Origin: Methanonatronarchaeum sp. AMET-Sl
Lineage (GTDB): Archaea > Halobacteriota > Methanonatronarchaeia > Methanonatronarchaeales > Methanonatronarchaeaceae
Assembly (NCBI RefSeq): GCF_029854155.1
Contig: NZ_CP122958.1
Span: 1,474,001 to 1,538,000 of the forward strand
DNA length: 64,000 nucleotides
Direction of reading: 5' to 3'
The notes under the pieces are model-generated. The model saw only the letters and a program-made list of their open reading frames with translations, made no database searches and was not told where the DNA came from. The stretch's first letter is position 1; each line of letters starts with the position of its first letter. Shown one piece after another: positions 22,977 to 35,378 of the stretch. Position numbers and translations under genes: made by a program.

Positions 22977-24032
22977 ATGGCGTTGGAAACAAAAAACCAG
23001 ATAAAAGGATACAAAAAAGAGATAAAAAAGAAGATAACATTCGGCATAATAATCACAATTCTTTTAATACTCTCATTCATCGCAAGCGTAAGCCATGGAT
23101 CAGTTCAAATACCAATAATAGAATTAATCCAAACACTAACAGGGTCCGGTACAAACGAAATGTACCACAATATAATATGGAACATAAGACTCCCACAAGC
23201 ATCCACAGCATTTATAGCAGGTGCTGGACTCGGAATAGCTGGCGCTGTCATGCAAAACATACTCAAAAACCCCTTAGGAGCACCATACACACTTGGGATA
23301 TCACAGGCAGCAGCATTCGGAGCAGCCCTAGCTATAATGATATTCGGAGTTGGGGGCCTCGATATACCGATCAACAGCAGATACTCAATGGCGCTCTCAG
23401 CCTTTATTATGTCAATATTAACAGCAGGAATAATCGTCGCAATAGCCAAATACAAGGGAGCAACCCCAGAGACAATGGTGCTCACAGGAATAGCGTTAGG
23501 CTCCCTCTTCTCAGCCGGAATATCGGTATTCCAATACATAGCAGATGACGAACAACTAGCATCAATAGTATACTGGACATTTGGAGACGTAGGCAGAACA
23601 GGTTGGAACGAAGTAACCATAATGTTAGTAGGAACGGCCTTACCAACAATATACTTTATATCAAAAGCGTGGGACTACAATATACTGTCAGCTGGTGACG
23701 AAACAGCAAAAAGCCTTGGAGTAAACGCAGGACGACTAAGAATGGAGGGCATGTTCCTAGCATCCCTAGTAACAGCAGTAGCAGTTGCATTCGTCGGGAT
23801 AATCGGTTTTGTAGGGCTAGTAGTACCACACATAATAAGAAGAGTGATAGGAGGAGATGAAAGATTCCTACTGCCATATACAATAATAGGTGGGGGACTA
23901 CTCGTATTAGTGGCAGACATAGTAGCAAGAAACGCTTTTGAAATAGTTACATTACCAGTAGGAATACTAACCGCCTTCATAGGCGCTCCATTATTCATAT
24001 ACCTAGTTTTAGTAGGGAGGGAACATTGGTGA
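22977..24032 (+). CDS. FecCD/BtuC-type ABC permease
   Basis: A 351-residue integral membrane protein with about nine or ten helices. Family blocks are seen: RLPQASTAFIAGAGLGIAGA, NPLGAPYTLGISQAAAFGAA, LGVNAGRLR, and FVGLVVPHIIRRVIGGDERF near the end, which contacts the ATPase. It makes the pore of the metal-chelate importer. The substrate-binding gene ends 105 bases upstream; the ATPase start overlaps its TGA stop. Codon use changes sharply from G/T-rich in the binding-protein gene to A/C-rich here. Confidence 0.92.
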   Translation: MALETKNQIKGYKKEIKKKITFGIIITILLILSFIASVSHGSVQIPIIELIQTLTGSGTNEMYHNIIWNIRLPQASTAFIAGAGLGIAGAVMQNILKNPLGAPYTLGISQAAAFGAALAIMIFGVGGLDIPINSRYSMALSAFIMSILTAGIIVAIAKYKGATPETMVLTGIALGSLFSAGISVFQYIADDEQLASIVYWTFGDVGRTGWNEVTIMLVGTALPTIYFISKAWDYNILSAGDETAKSLGVNAGRLRMEGMFLASLVTAVAVAFVGIIGFVGLVVPHIIRRVIGGDERFLLPYTIIGGGLLVLVADIVARNAFEIVTLPVGILTAFIGAPLFIYLVLVGREHW

Positions 24033-24793
24033 AATTAAAAGTAAAAGGTATCGAATTTAGTTACAGCAGTAGAAGGATACTGAACAACGTAGACCTTAAA
24101 CTCAAAGAAGGAGAGATACTAAGCCTTATAGGTCCAAATGGATCTGGAAAAACAACACTACTCAAATGTATAAACAGAATATTAAAACCCCAATACGGAG
24201 TAATGATGTTGAACGGCGAAGACATACAGAAAATGACAAGGAAAAACATAGCTAAAAACATTGGGTATGTACCACAAACGGAAAAAAATACATTCCCAAC
24301 AACAGTATTCGACACAATACTCATGGGAAGAAAACCACACACAAACAATTGGGGGCCAAAAGAAAAAGACCTCGAAATCGTATCCGAAATCATCGAAACA
24401 TTGAACATCGAAGACCTAAGCATGAAAAAAACCAACGAATTAAGTGGAGGGCAAAGACAAAAAGTAATGATCGGTCGTGCATTAGCACAAGAAGCAGAAG
24501 TACTGATACTAGACGAACCAACATCAAACCTCGACCTCAAACACCAACTAGAAGTGCTTCAACTAATAAATAAACAAAAAGAAAAAGGAACATCAGCAAT
24601 AATGGCAATACACGACCTTAATCAAGCTAAAAGATTCAGTGATAAATTAATAATGCTAAAAAACGGTGAAATACATTCAGCAGGCGATCCAACAATCTTA
24701 AACCGCAGAAACATAAGAGAAGTCTACGGAGTGAAAGTAAACATAAATAAAAATAACGGACATGAATGGATATATCCAGTTGAATCAATATAA
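24026..24793 (+). CDS. FepC/BtuD-type ABC ATPase
   Basis: A 255-residue ATP-binding subunit. Seen: Walker A GPNGSGKTTL, Q-loop YVPQTEK, signature ELSGGQRQKVMIGRA, Walker B VLILDEPTSNLDLKH and the H-loop AIHDLNQA. The start is TTG at 24026 or GTG at 24029; GGGAGGG lies five or eight bases before these, so both are possible. It overlaps the permease stop, which implies coupled translation of the importer. Confidence 0.93.
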   Translation: MVKLKVKGIEFSYSSRRILNNVDLKLKEGEILSLIGPNGSGKTTLLKCINRILKPQYGVMMLNGEDIQKMTRKNIAKNIGYVPQTEKNTFPTTVFDTILMGRKPHTNNWGPKEKDLEIVSEIIETLNIEDLSMKKTNELSGGQRQKVMIGRALAQEAEVLILDEPTSNLDLKHQLEVLQLINKQKEKGTSAIMAIHDLNQAKRFSDKLIMLKNGEIHSAGDPTILNRRNIREVYGVKVNINKNNGHEWIYPVESI

Positions 24794-24829
24794 ACCCAAA
24801 AAATAAATAGATTTCTAGAAGTTGAAAAC

Positions 24830-25816
24830 ATGAAGCAAAAAGAAATTGGAAAAATAGAGTACCAAAACACAACTAACCACAAAATCACTCTCAAAGAAGA
24901 CTTTGAATTAAACCCCGAAATTGGAAACGAAATACTATTAAGCTATCAAGAAACAGAGAAAAAAACAAATGAATTAACAAAAGCTATGATAATAGACATA
25001 AAAGACAACGAGATAACAATAAAACTAGATGAAAAAATACCTAAAGCAGAAATACTAGACCTCAAAATCCCAGAAAACTCAGCCTCAATACATCATCCAA
25101 GACAAAAAATCAATAAATCAATCGAAGAAAAAAACCTACATAAACTGGTTCTCGAAGCCGCTAAAATACATGGACACATCTGCCCAATGATAGTCCTTGG
25201 AATAAAAGTAGGAGCAGACGGGATAAAGAAACTTAACCTACGCCACGAAGGTATGGAAGACACATTAGTTTTAACAGAAACAAATAGTTGTTTCAGTGAT
25301 GGAATACAAACATCAACCGGATGTACATTCGGAAACAACGCATTAATATACAGAGATTATGGAAAAACAGCCGTCACAATAATAAAAAGAAATGAAAAAG
25401 CAATAAGATATCACTACAATCAATACAACTACATAGAAAAAAACTATCCCGACACCTACAACCTATTTGAAAAAGTAGTTAAGAACAGAGAAGGCACACC
25501 AGAAGAACAAAAACAACTACAGAAAAAATGGACAGAAATAGCTTTAGACCTCCTCGATACACCACTTAAAGAAATGTTCAAAATAAAAACAACCAATTCA
25601 ACCAAACACCTAAACCTACCCAAAAAAGCCCCAATCTTCAAAGACAGATACTGCAGTGATTGTGGAGAAAAAATAATGGCACCAAAAGCAATCAAGGAAA
25701 ACAAAGAACACAAATGCATACCCTGTTCAAACAAAAACTACCTACAACTAGATGGATCAGGACTTAAAGAAATCAACCAAAAAAACAATAATACAACCAA
25801 AAACAAACCACCATAA
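24830..25816 (+). CDS. fmdE: FmdE-family protein with C-terminal zinc ribbon
   Basis: A 328-residue protein. The FmdE domain (about 100-240) has AAKIHGHICPMIVLGIKVG and TNSCFSDGIQTSTGCTFGN, with conserved His and Cys as metal-site candidates. The C-terminus has a CxxC zinc ribbon pair (YCSDCGEK and HKCIPCSNK). An N-terminal stretch of about 95 residues precedes the domain. FmdE was first found with molybdenum formylmethanofuran dehydrogenase genes; its own function is unsettled. It follows the metal importer after 36 bases, so a role linked to the imported metal is an inference. Confidence 0.82.
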   Translation: MKQKEIGKIEYQNTTNHKITLKEDFELNPEIGNEILLSYQETEKKTNELTKAMIIDIKDNEITIKLDEKIPKAEILDLKIPENSASIHHPRQKINKSIEEKNLHKLVLEAAKIHGHICPMIVLGIKVGADGIKKLNLRHEGMEDTLVLTETNSCFSDGIQTSTGCTFGNNALIYRDYGKTAVTIIKRNEKAIRYHYNQYNYIEKNYPDTYNLFEKVVKNREGTPEEQKQLQKKWTEIALDLLDTPLKEMFKIKTTNSTKHLNLPKKAPIFKDRYCSDCGEKIMAPKAIKENKEHKCIPCSNKNYLQLDGSGLKEINQKNNNTTKNKPP

Positions 25817-25828
25817 CTACTACATCAG

Positions 25829-25882
25829 TGACATCCTCCTCTCCCTAAAGAGAAGAGGTCTTAGCCCTGAATCAAGATAAAT
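25829..25882 (-). repeat. IS605-end-like hairpin repeat, copy 2
   Basis: The plus strand starts TGACATCCTCC, the same 11 bases as the right ends of the two TnpB relics. It continues with CTCTCCCTAAAGAG and AGAGGTCTTAGCCCTGAATC to AAGATAAA. It lies just after fmdE and could also act as its terminator. Confidence 0.65.
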
Positions 25883-25944
25883 GTCAACGAAGAAAGAGAT
25901 TACCTAAATCCTTAAGTCTGTATAACAAAATACAATATAAATAG

Positions 25945-26379
25945 ATGACCAGAGTATTCGCCATTGCCGAAAGCACCCTAAAAATGATTTTAGGTGTAGG
26001 GAAGTCCGCTATGCCCAACGAGATGATAGGGCTATTAAGAGCTGAAGATGGCGTTATAAATGACGTTGTCTTTGCACCAGGGACAGTCACATCTGAAGTC
26101 AGTGCGATGGTTAGGATAGATCAACTTCCAGTGGGACTTAAAACGGTGGGGTCAGTACACAGCCATCCTTCAGGTAACCCAACACCATCTGGGGCAGACC
26201 GAGAAATGTTTTCTAAAAAAGGAAAATGCCACATCATAACCACAAATCCCTTCGAAATGGATGATTGGGTTGCATACAACAAAAAATCCGAGCCAATAGA
26301 ACTAGACGTCGTAGAACTAAGCTCTAAAAAAGACAAGTTATGGGAAGAAGAACTTGAAAGAATAAAGAGAGAACTCTAG
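25945..26379 (+). CDS. JAMM/MPN metalloprotease-family protein
   Basis: A 144-residue single-domain JAB1/MPN protein. The zinc motif is complete: VHSHPSGNPTPSGADREMF gives H-x-H-x7-S-x2-D, and the upstream glutamate is likely in AMPNEMIGLL. Archaeal JAMM proteins cleave ubiquitin-like SAMP proteins from targets or act on cysteine-containing metabolites; the sequence cannot choose. The stop is TAG, with an in-frame TAA four codons later. ribL follows after 42 bases. Confidence 0.85.
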   Translation: MTRVFAIAESTLKMILGVGKSAMPNEMIGLLRAEDGVINDVVFAPGTVTSEVSAMVRIDQLPVGLKTVGSVHSHPSGNPTPSGADREMFSKKGKCHIITTNPFEMDDWVAYNKKSEPIELDVVELSSKKDKLWEEELERIKREL

Positions 26380-26421
26380 TTTTTTCTCTAATTCGAATTA
26401 AGCATTTATTGAGGATAACCA

Positions 26422-26832
26422 ATGAGAGTAATGGCTTCAGGCACATTTGACATAATACATCCGGGACACCTATTCTATCTAGAGGAATCAAAAAAACTAG
26501 GTGAAGAGTTAGTTGTAGTTGTAGCGAGAGAAACAAACTTAAGTAAAAAACCCGTAGTTCCTGGAAGCCAGAGACGTAGAGTTCTAGAAGGATTGAAACC
26601 AGTTGACCAAGCTGTTTTAGGCGATGAACTCGATATCTATAAAACCGTTGAAAAAATAAACCCAGATATACTATCTATAGGGCCAGACCAACATTGGGAA
26701 ATACCTGAACTTGAGAAAGAATTAAAGAACCATGGATTCAACATTGACGTTGTAAAAATCGATAGTTACATGGAATGTGATTTATGCAGCAGTCGAGATA
26801 TAATAAAGAAAATACAGACAAGAAATAAATAA
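26422..26832 (+). CDS. ribL: FAD synthetase RibL
   Basis: A 136-residue nucleotidyltransferase of the archaeal RibL type, which adenylates FMN to FAD. The signature [18 protein letters not shown] has the HxGH motif near residue 13, and SSRDIIKKI near the C-terminus stands for the family's S/TS..I. Cysteines in ECDLC are typical of RibL. GAGG lies before the ATG. The alternative, glycerol-3-phosphate cytidylyltransferase, is related but lacks the C-terminal cysteine pair. Confidence 0.85.
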   Translation: MRVMASGTFDIIHPGHLFYLEESKKLGEELVVVVARETNLSKKPVVPGSQRRRVLEGLKPVDQAVLGDELDIYKTVEKINPDILSIGPDQHWEIPELEKELKNHGFNIDVVKIDSYMECDLCSSRDIIKKIQTRNK

Positions 26833-26861
26833 ACCCAGATATATTAGTTCTCTGTTTTTTA

Positions 26862-28964
<2,103 letters not shown>

Positions 28965-29070
28965 CTAACTATCCCTAAAAAAAATAAAGCTACATACATT
29001 TCTCCAAGATTTTTTTGCTGAGATAAAAATATTAAAAATATTTAATCTGTTTAATTTGAAAAAGATTTAA

Positions 29071-30717
29071 TTGGAGCTGTATCAATTTTCTACCTGGATG
29101 TCAAATAATTATTATGAATATATCGGGCCTGACAAAATTAAGATAAATGGTGAAGAGGTTGAGAAAAAACTAAATCGGGCGACTAAGAAAAATGCGGTTA
29201 ATTACTTAAATGAGATTGGTAGTTACAGTAATGTTTATTGGGATGAGAGTTATGGAAAGGTTTTTATCGAAACGGATAGAACTGGGACTTTCAATCGTGA
29301 AAAAAACCGTTTTTTTGAAGAGACAGGTTGGGAACTAAATATATTAAAAACATCTTATTCCGATATGGTTACCAAGGTTCGACGCCTTATATATGAATTT
29401 GAAGGTCGTTATGAATTTCTAAAAAAGGTTAGTAGAAATGTTAGGCGAACCGGAGATCCAGGTTGGAGTAGAATCTCTTTTTTAGGTGGTGGCAGAGAGG
29501 TTGGACGTAACTCGATTTTAATCCAAACTCCAGAATCTAAGGTTTTATTAGATTGTGGTATAGAAATGGATTCTGGTGAAGGTCCTTTACTTGGCCCTGA
29601 ACTTTCAATAGATGAACTTGACGCAGTAGTTGTTTCACACGCACACCTTGACCACTCCGGCTCTGTTGCAGAACTCTATGCTAAAGGATATAGAGGACCT
29701 GTTTATGCTACAGAGTTAACTATAGTTTTGATGCGTCTTCTTAAAAGGGATCTATATCGATTACAGGAAAACCCTGGTTTCAATAAAGGCGATATAGATA
29801 CTATGATAAACCATTCCATACCAATTAAGTATAGAGAAGTTAAAAAGATAGCTCCAGATATAGAGATAGCTCTACGTGATGCAGGACATCTTCCAGGAAG
29901 TGCTGGAGTGTTCCTAACGGTTAATGGTAAAAACGTTTTTTATACAGGAGATTTTGACAACCGAAACACAAAGTTATTACCACCTGCTGATTATGACCTT
30001 CCAGAACTTGATGTAGTTATAACTGAATCTACTTACTCACATGAATCTATTCCTGGTCAACAGAAGGTTGAAACTGAGTTGTTAAATACAGTTGAAGAGA
30101 CTTTAAGTCGTGGAGGAACCCCAATTATCTCTACATTTGCTGTTGGGCGGTCGCAAGAAATTCTATCATTACTTAACGATAGGGGTTATGACGATATTTA
30201 TATCGATGGAATGATTAGTGAAGCAACTAAGATAGTTGGTTCTTATCCAAGTTATATAAAGACAAACCTAGATGGGGGATATAACTATGTTTATAGTGAC
30301 AGTCAAAGAGAAAATGCATTAGAAAATGGTGGTATCATTGTAACTACTTCAGGTATGTTAACTGGAGGCCCCATATCCTACTACCTCAACCGTATTGGTA
30401 ATGATGTTAATAATACTCTCATTCTACCTGGATATATGGTTGAAGGGACTCCTGGAGATAAACTTAAAGAAGGAGAGAGAAAGGTAGAAATTAATGGCAA
30501 AGAGATTATGGTTGAGATGGATGTTAAGCAAATAAGATTTTCTGGCCATGCAGATAGGTCAGGAATATGGAATTTTCTTCATAAAGTAAAAGGAGAACCA
30601 ATGGCCTTTGTTTTACATGGCCAGGAAGATGGATGTATTAGCTTGAGCGAAGAGATCGAAGAGAAATTTGGTTGGTTCGTTACTGCACCTAAAAACCTTG
30701 ATGCCTTCCGAATCTAA
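29071..30717 (+). CDS. aCPSF-type beta-CASP ribonuclease
   Basis: A metallo-beta-lactamase/beta-CASP RNase of 548 residues or fewer. Motifs: HAHLDH (SHAHLDHSG), [16 protein letters not shown], and the beta-CASP parts TESTY, AVGRSQE and SGHADRSG. In aCPSF1 (FttA, the archaeal transcription termination nuclease of about 635 residues) two KH domains precede this core. Here only about 135 residues precede it: one KH-like region ending [10 protein letters not shown], without a GXXG loop. An in-frame TAA sits directly before TTG 29071, so nothing is missed upstream. It may be a shortened aCPSF1 or an aCPSF2 relative. Confidence 0.82.
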   Translation: MELYQFSTWMSNNYYEYIGPDKIKINGEEVEKKLNRATKKNAVNYLNEIGSYSNVYWDESYGKVFIETDRTGTFNREKNRFFEETGWELNILKTSYSDMVTKVRRLIYEFEGRYEFLKKVSRNVRRTGDPGWSRISFLGGGREVGRNSILIQTPESKVLLDCGIEMDSGEGPLLGPELSIDELDAVVVSHAHLDHSGSVAELYAKGYRGPVYATELTIVLMRLLKRDLYRLQENPGFNKGDIDTMINHSIPIKYREVKKIAPDIEIALRDAGHLPGSAGVFLTVNGKNVFYTGDFDNRNTKLLPPADYDLPELDVVITESTYSHESIPGQQKVETELLNTVEETLSRGGTPIISTFAVGRSQEILSLLNDRGYDDIYIDGMISEATKIVGSYPSYIKTNLDGGYNYVYSDSQRENALENGGIIVTTSGMLTGGPISYYLNRIGNDVNNTLILPGYMVEGTPGDKLKEGERKVEINGKEIMVEMDVKQIRFSGHADRSGIWNFLHKVKGEPMAFVLHGQEDGCISLSEEIEEKFGWFVTAPKNLDAFRI

Positions 30718-30800
30718 TATCACAATGATCTTGAATATCATTACTCGATTTAATGTGTTATGAAAAAAATTTTTATAGGTCTCCAAGGAGAGTTGTTAGT

Positions 30801-31037
30801 TTGAATAGACATAGGTTTTTTTGGAAACTTGGTTTTTTGTTTTTGTTATTTGGGTTGGTTTTAGTGGTTTTTTCATTTCCTTTCAATGAAATCAGTTTTG
30901 AGGGCGGGTTTTTATTGATGTTAGGTCCAATACCTATTGTTGGTGGTACCTCCCCAATGACGGTATTTTTGTTGATTTTACTTACCTTTGTTCTTATTTC
31001 TGTTTGGTTTTTAATTAGAAGTGGTGATTTACGATGA
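30801..31037 (+). CDS. DUF131 membrane protein, first copy
   Basis: A 78-residue membrane protein with two helices flanking [18 protein letters not shown], the DUF131 (TIGR00304) motif. I start it at TTG 30801, ten bases after AAGGAG. The next gene overlaps its stop by four bases and is of the same family. The role of DUF131 is unknown; it is widespread in archaea. Confidence 0.7.
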   Translation: MNRHRFFWKLGFLFLLFGLVLVVFSFPFNEISFEGGFLLMLGPIPIVGGTSPMTVFLLILLTFVLISVWFLIRSGDLR

Positions 31038-31345
31038 ACTTAGTTTTTAGTTTAGGTCTCCTTTTGATATTCATCGGATTTTCTTTGTTAATCTTTAGCG
31101 TTATATTAAAATCAATATCGATTAAAAAAAGAGAAAAAGAATCTCTTGATAGTACCTATAAAGAAGAGGTTGGTGAAGAAGAGGTTGGTGAAGAAGAGGT
31201 TGGTTTTGGTGGTGGGGTGGTTATGGTTGGGCCTTTTCCTTTGGTTTTTGGTACTGACAAATCTGCGATTAAGGTTGCTTTGATTGGTGCTTTGTTTTTG
31301 ATGGCTTTGTGGTTGGTTATATATTTTGTTTTGTTTTGGAACTAA
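31034..31345 (+). CDS. DUF131 membrane protein, second copy with EEVGE repeats
   Basis: A 103-residue DUF131 protein: an N-terminal helix, a charged linker, the motif [19 protein letters not shown], and a C-terminal helix. The linker has three tandem copies of EEVGE-like units (about residues 44-57), matched by 15-base direct repeats in the DNA near 31164-31205, so replication slippage has expanded it. It overlaps the upstream paralogue (ATGA type) and is surely co-translated. Confidence 0.75.
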   Translation: MNLVFSLGLLLIFIGFSLLIFSVILKSISIKKREKESLDSTYKEEVGEEEVGEEEVGFGGGVVMVGPFPLVFGTDKSAIKVALIGALFLMALWLVIYFVLFWN

Positions 31346-31370
31346 TATCCTGTCTGTTTTTTATTTTTTG

Positions 31371-32534
31371 TTAGAGGAAGTTTTTGATTAATACGAGTGG
31401 TGTTCCGGCGTCTGCTGACCCTGATATTAGGTCGGCGAGGCTTGCGGTTAGGTCTTTTGTTTTTCTTGGGGTGGTTCCTTCGTCTTCTTCTTCTACGTTT
31501 TGTGTTCTTATCATTTGGTCTATTTCGTCGTTGGAATGTCCTTTTTCGCTGTATTTGTCAACTAGGTATTTGTATTTGTTTCCTTCTCTGAATTTTCCTT
31601 TTATTCCTTCTGTATATCCAAATGAGGTTACTGGGTCTGCAAGTTCGTATATTCCGCTTTCAGGGTCTTTGTATGCTCCATCTCCATATATTATTACCTC
31701 TATGTTTTTTCCAGTTTCTTTTTTAATCATTTCCTGGATTTTTTTGGTGAATTCAAATGGGTTTTTTGGTGCTAGTTTTAGTTTTTCGTCTGTGGATAGG
31801 TTGCTGCCGAGTAAACCCCATCTGCAACTTCTTTTGCCTTCATTAGCGATTTCGGTTAGGTCGATTATTTCCAGGTTGCTGCTTTTTTCTAGAAGTTTTT
31901 TTCTATCTTTTTCTCTTCTATGTATCGAGGAGATTATTACTGAATCGATTTCGTTGTTTATTTGGGATGTTGGGTCGTTTGAAAGTATGATGTTGGCTTC
32001 ACTGTCCTCATCATTAATTATTTCGGTGTAATACTCTAGGTAGTTTATATCTGTTATTGGGTGTTTGAAATTGATTTCAGCTCCATCTTGTTTCATTTCT
32101 TTGAGTTCTGAATAACTATAGGTCTCTTTGTAATCTAGATCTGCTTGAACGACTTGGTTTCCAACTTCATCATCTGGATGGGTTAGTTGTACAATTACTT
32201 TACCGCCAGTTACTGCTCTAGCTATGCTTCTTAGTATTGCTGAAAAACGGTTTCTACTGGTTATTGGATATAAAACGAGTGTTGTTGATCCTTTGTTTAT
32301 ATCGTGTTTGTTTCTTATTTCTTCTGCTACTTGGTCTATAGTTATGTAGTTGTTCTGTGATTTCGCTACTATAGACTCTGTTATACATAGGATGTCTCTA
32401 TCACTAATCAAGCCATCACTATCACATTTTTTTATAACTTCTCGTATTTCACTGGGTAAATTTGTTTCTGGGGTTATGGCTCCCATTTTAAGGCCGTAGG
32501 CTGATACGCCAAGATAATTATGTTCTGGGTTCAT
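31371..32534 (-). CDS. F420-0:gamma-glutamyl ligase-like protein (long form)
   Basis: A 387-residue protein of the CofE-related F420 ligase superfamily. Visible blocks are [17 protein letters not shown] near residue 47, [17 protein letters not shown], and a C-terminal part with [23 protein letters not shown]. The usual CofE is about 250 residues; this longer form exists as a separate family whose substrate I cannot confirm, so it may not be the F420 enzyme itself. It is convergent with the DUF131 pair and divergent from tgtA. The stop is TAA. Confidence 0.68.
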   Translation of the reverse strand: MNPEHNYLGVSAYGLKMGAITPETNLPSEIREVIKKCDSDGLISDRDILCITESIVAKSQNNYITIDQVAEEIRNKHDINKGSTTLVLYPITSRNRFSAILRSIARAVTGGKVIVQLTHPDDEVGNQVVQADLDYKETYSYSELKEMKQDGAEINFKHPITDINYLEYYTEIINDEDSEANIILSNDPTSQINNEIDSVIISSIHRREKDRKKLLEKSSNLEIIDLTEIANEGKRSCRWGLLGSNLSTDEKLKLAPKNPFEFTKKIQEMIKKETGKNIEVIIYGDGAYKDPESGIYELADPVTSFGYTEGIKGKFREGNKYKYLVDKYSEKGHSNDEIDQMIRTQNVEEEDEGTTPRKTKDLTASLADLISGSADAGTPLVLIKNFL

Positions 32535-32757
32535 GGATTGATTTCTCCATATATTTTTTGGTAAGCAAAATCTCTTTTTTGCTTGAGTGTCCGGCAGATT
32601 TATGATTTTATTAGTTGAAATATATTTCTGCCAAATTGATTTCTTTTCTTTAACCTAAATCTATTGGGTGTTTAGGTCTATATATAGATGTTTTTGGTTG
32701 TGTTATGGTTGTGTTGATTGGTTTGGCTGTATTGTTGTGTTTTGGAGGTATTGTTTG

Positions 32758-34242
32758 ATGGATTTTGAAATTAAGCGGAAGGATGGTGCTGGAAGGATTG
32801 GTAGAATCGATTTGGGTGGTTGGAGGGTTGAGACTCCTACTATAATGCCTGTTATTAATCCTGGTATTCTTACTATTCCACCTAATGAGATGCGGGAGTT
32901 TGGTGCTGAGATTTTGATTACTAATTCGTATATTATTTATCGTAATGAAAGGCTTCATGAAAAAGCTGTAGAGAATGGTGTTCATTCATTGCTTGATTTT
33001 GATGGACCTGTTATGACTGATTCTGGGGCTTATCAACTATCTGTTTATGGTGATGTTGAGGTTGGTTCTGAAGAGATTCTTGAGTTTCAGGATTCTATTG
33101 GCTCTGATATTCATGTTCCTTTAGACTTGCCTACTCCACCGGGTGTTGAAAGGGAGAGGGCTGAAAATGATTTAGAGGTGACTTTGCAGAGGGCTAGGGA
33201 GGGTGTTAAGGTTGCTAGAGCTAATGATGCTGTTATCGCTGGACCGATTCAGGGCTCTACATACCTTGATTTAAGACGTAAATCTGCCTTGGAGATGTCG
33301 GAGATCGGTTTCGATTTGTATTGCATTGGTGGTGTTGTACCGATGATGGAGGAGTATGATTTCGAGAACCTTGTTAAAGCTATAGTTGCCTCTAAATCAG
33401 GTATTCCTTTTAATGCCCCTGTACATCTTTTTGGAGCTGGACATCCAATGGTTTTCGCTGTTGCAGTAGCTTTAGGGTGTGATCTATTTGATTCAGCGGC
33501 ATATGCTTTGTTTGCTAAGAGAAATCGATATCTGACCAACCGAGGCACCTGGAATGTTAAGGAGATGGAGTATTTGCCTTGTTCCTGTCCAGCTTGTCAT
33601 GGGAACAGTGTGGATGATTTAATGGAGCCGGAACTACTTGCTAGACACAACCTGTATGTAACTTTTAGGGAGCTTCGTGTTGTTAAGGAGGCTATAAGGA
33701 GGGGAGAGTTGTTGGAGCTAGCTAGTGAGAGAGCGCGTTCTCATCCAAGATTGCATTCTGCATTAAAATGGGGTTTGGAGAATGGTGATTGGATAGAGGA
33801 AGTTACTCCTTTCTCTAAGAAAAGCGCGTTCTTTTATACCGGGGAAGAATCAATGTTCAGGCCTGAAGTTATGAGGAATAAGGAAGCTGTGGGGAGGTAC
33901 AGGCTTGGGGGAGAGGTTTTATTGTTTATACCCCACGACCTCGATATCGATACATTGGATCAAATTGAAGATAGGGGGGTTCAAGTGATGGAGATGAAAC
34001 CTCCATTTGTTTATCCTAAGGAACTTTCAAGGACGTATCCATTTGGACAGTCACTTGTACCAACATATGTTGACAGCGGGAGACATAAACAGGCTGTTAA
34101 AACTATAGAGGAAGTACTGAAAGTATATGGGGATAACTTTGAAGAGATATATATAGTGGGTTCAGTCTATAAAGACTATCTTTGGGAGTTGGATGGTGTT
34201 AGTTATCTGGAGCCAAGCCAACTGGATTCAGTTATAGATTAA
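32758..34242 (+). CDS. tgtA: Archaeal tRNA-guanine transglycosylase TgtA
   Basis: A 494-residue enzyme inserting preQ0 at position 15 of archaeal tRNA, the first step on tRNA toward archaeosine. Seen: DSGAYQLS with the catalytic aspartate region, IQGSTY, the second nucleophile region [14 protein letters not shown], and the zinc site CSCPACHG followed by His about 20 residues on. ATG 32758 follows GGAGG by about ten bases and gives the normal start [15 protein letters not shown]; upstream codons to 32668 are extra. arcS and raSEA for the next steps lie convergent, 2.2-4 kb away. Confidence 0.93.
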   Translation: MDFEIKRKDGAGRIGRIDLGGWRVETPTIMPVINPGILTIPPNEMREFGAEILITNSYIIYRNERLHEKAVENGVHSLLDFDGPVMTDSGAYQLSVYGDVEVGSEEILEFQDSIGSDIHVPLDLPTPPGVERERAENDLEVTLQRAREGVKVARANDAVIAGPIQGSTYLDLRRKSALEMSEIGFDLYCIGGVVPMMEEYDFENLVKAIVASKSGIPFNAPVHLFGAGHPMVFAVAVALGCDLFDSAAYALFAKRNRYLTNRGTWNVKEMEYLPCSCPACHGNSVDDLMEPELLARHNLYVTFRELRVVKEAIRRGELLELASERARSHPRLHSALKWGLENGDWIEEVTPFSKKSAFFYTGEESMFRPEVMRNKEAVGRYRLGGEVLLFIPHDLDIDTLDQIEDRGVQVMEMKPPFVYPKELSRTYPFGQSLVPTYVDSGRHKQAVKTIEEVLKVYGDNFEEIYIVGSVYKDYLWELDGVSYLEPSQLDSVID

Positions 34243-34331
34243 AAAAAGGGTTTTATATAGGTTTTCTTAGGTTATAGGTTATTTTAGATATGGGGATAAG
34301 ATCCATCGTTTTTTTTTGTTTGGGGAGGGTT

Positions 34332-35357
34332 TTAGGGTTGGTATATGCAGTAGGGTTCTTCTGATAGGTAGTTTTCGGTTTCTGCGTAGGCTCTTGCTCG
34401 ACAGCCTCCGCAGAGTTTTTTGTATTCACATTCTCCACATTTTCCAGTTAGTTTGTTGGGGTTGCGGAGGTCTTGGAATAGTTTGGATTTACTCCATATT
34501 TTAGTGAATTTTTCTTCAAGTACGTTTCCAGCGGTTACTGGTAGGTATCCACATGGATATACTTCACCGGTTCTTGATATGAAGCAGAACATTTTACCGC
34601 CTAGGCATCCGCCGGTTCTCATATCGAGGCCTTTTTTCTGGAACTTACCTCCTTTCTGGCTTATTATTCTGTAGTAGTGGGGGGCGCATGTTGCTTTTAG
34701 CTCCATATCTACTTCAGATTCCTTTTTGTAGAACCATTCAAGTATTTCTTCGTATCTTTGTGGAGTTATTTCGTTTCCTTTTAGGTCTTCGCCTCTGCCT
34801 GTTGGGACTAACATGAATATGTGGTGGGCTTTTGCTCCTAATTCGTTTGACATCTCTATTAGTTTGGGTAGTTCATCAACGTTTTTCTGTGTTATCGTTG
34901 TGTTTATTTGGAAGGGCATGTTCATTTCTTTTAGTATTTGTATTCCATTAATTGCTTTTTTGTATGCGCCTTCTATGCCTCTGAAATTGTCGTGTGATTT
35001 AGGTTTTGAGCCGTCTATGCTTATGCTTATTCTCTGTATTCCTGCATCGATTAATCTCTGGGTTTTGTTTTTATCTAATGTGGTGCCGTTTGTTGCTAAT
35101 ACTACTCTTAAACCTTTTTTGTCAGCGTAATCACTGATTTTGTATACGTCGTCACGTATTAAGGGTTCTCCACCTGTTAATATGAGTATATGTCCGATTT
35201 TAGCTATTTCGTCAACTACTTTTTTGGCTTGTTTTGTTGTTAATTCATCAGGTTCTGGACTGTATATTGAGGATGCTCTGCAGTGGCTGCATTTAAGATT
35301 GCATGACCTTGTTAGTTCCCATGCTACTAACATTGGTTTGTATCTATTGTCTTTCAT
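34332..35357 (-). CDS. ahbD: Radical SAM heme synthase, AhbD-like
   Basis: A 341-residue radical-SAM/SPASM protein. The SAM cluster motif is CNLKCSHC (CxxxCxxC) within [19 protein letters not shown], followed by LTGGEPL. C-terminal SPASM cysteines are seen in [17 protein letters not shown]. The [19 protein letters not shown] pattern fits AhbD, which decarboxylates Fe-coproporphyrin III to heme b in the siroheme-dependent archaeal route; the related AhbC or NirJ is the alternative. The gene starts about 20 bases after raSEA stops. ATG 35357 is preferred to TTG 35366. Heme would serve cytochromes. Confidence 0.75.
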   Translation of the reverse strand: MKDNRYKPMLVAWELTRSCNLKCSHCRASSIYSPEPDELTTKQAKKVVDEIAKIGHILILTGGEPLIRDDVYKISDYADKKGLRVVLATNGTTLDKNKTQRLIDAGIQRISISIDGSKPKSHDNFRGIEGAYKKAINGIQILKEMNMPFQINTTITQKNVDELPKLIEMSNELGAKAHHIFMLVPTGRGEDLKGNEITPQRYEEILEWFYKKESEVDMELKATCAPHYYRIISQKGGKFQKKGLDMRTGGCLGGKMFCFISRTGEVYPCGYLPVTAGNVLEEKFTKIWSKSKLFQDLRNPNKLTGKCGECEYKKLCGGCRARAYAETENYLSEEPYCIYQP

Positions 35358-35378
35358 GGCTCTCAAATCCTTTTTTGT

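Noticed and set aside
22937..23548. A 203-codon frame overlapping the FecCD permease
   Set aside because: It is another frame of the permease gene, rich in Arg, Asn and His without domains; the permease frame has full family similarity.
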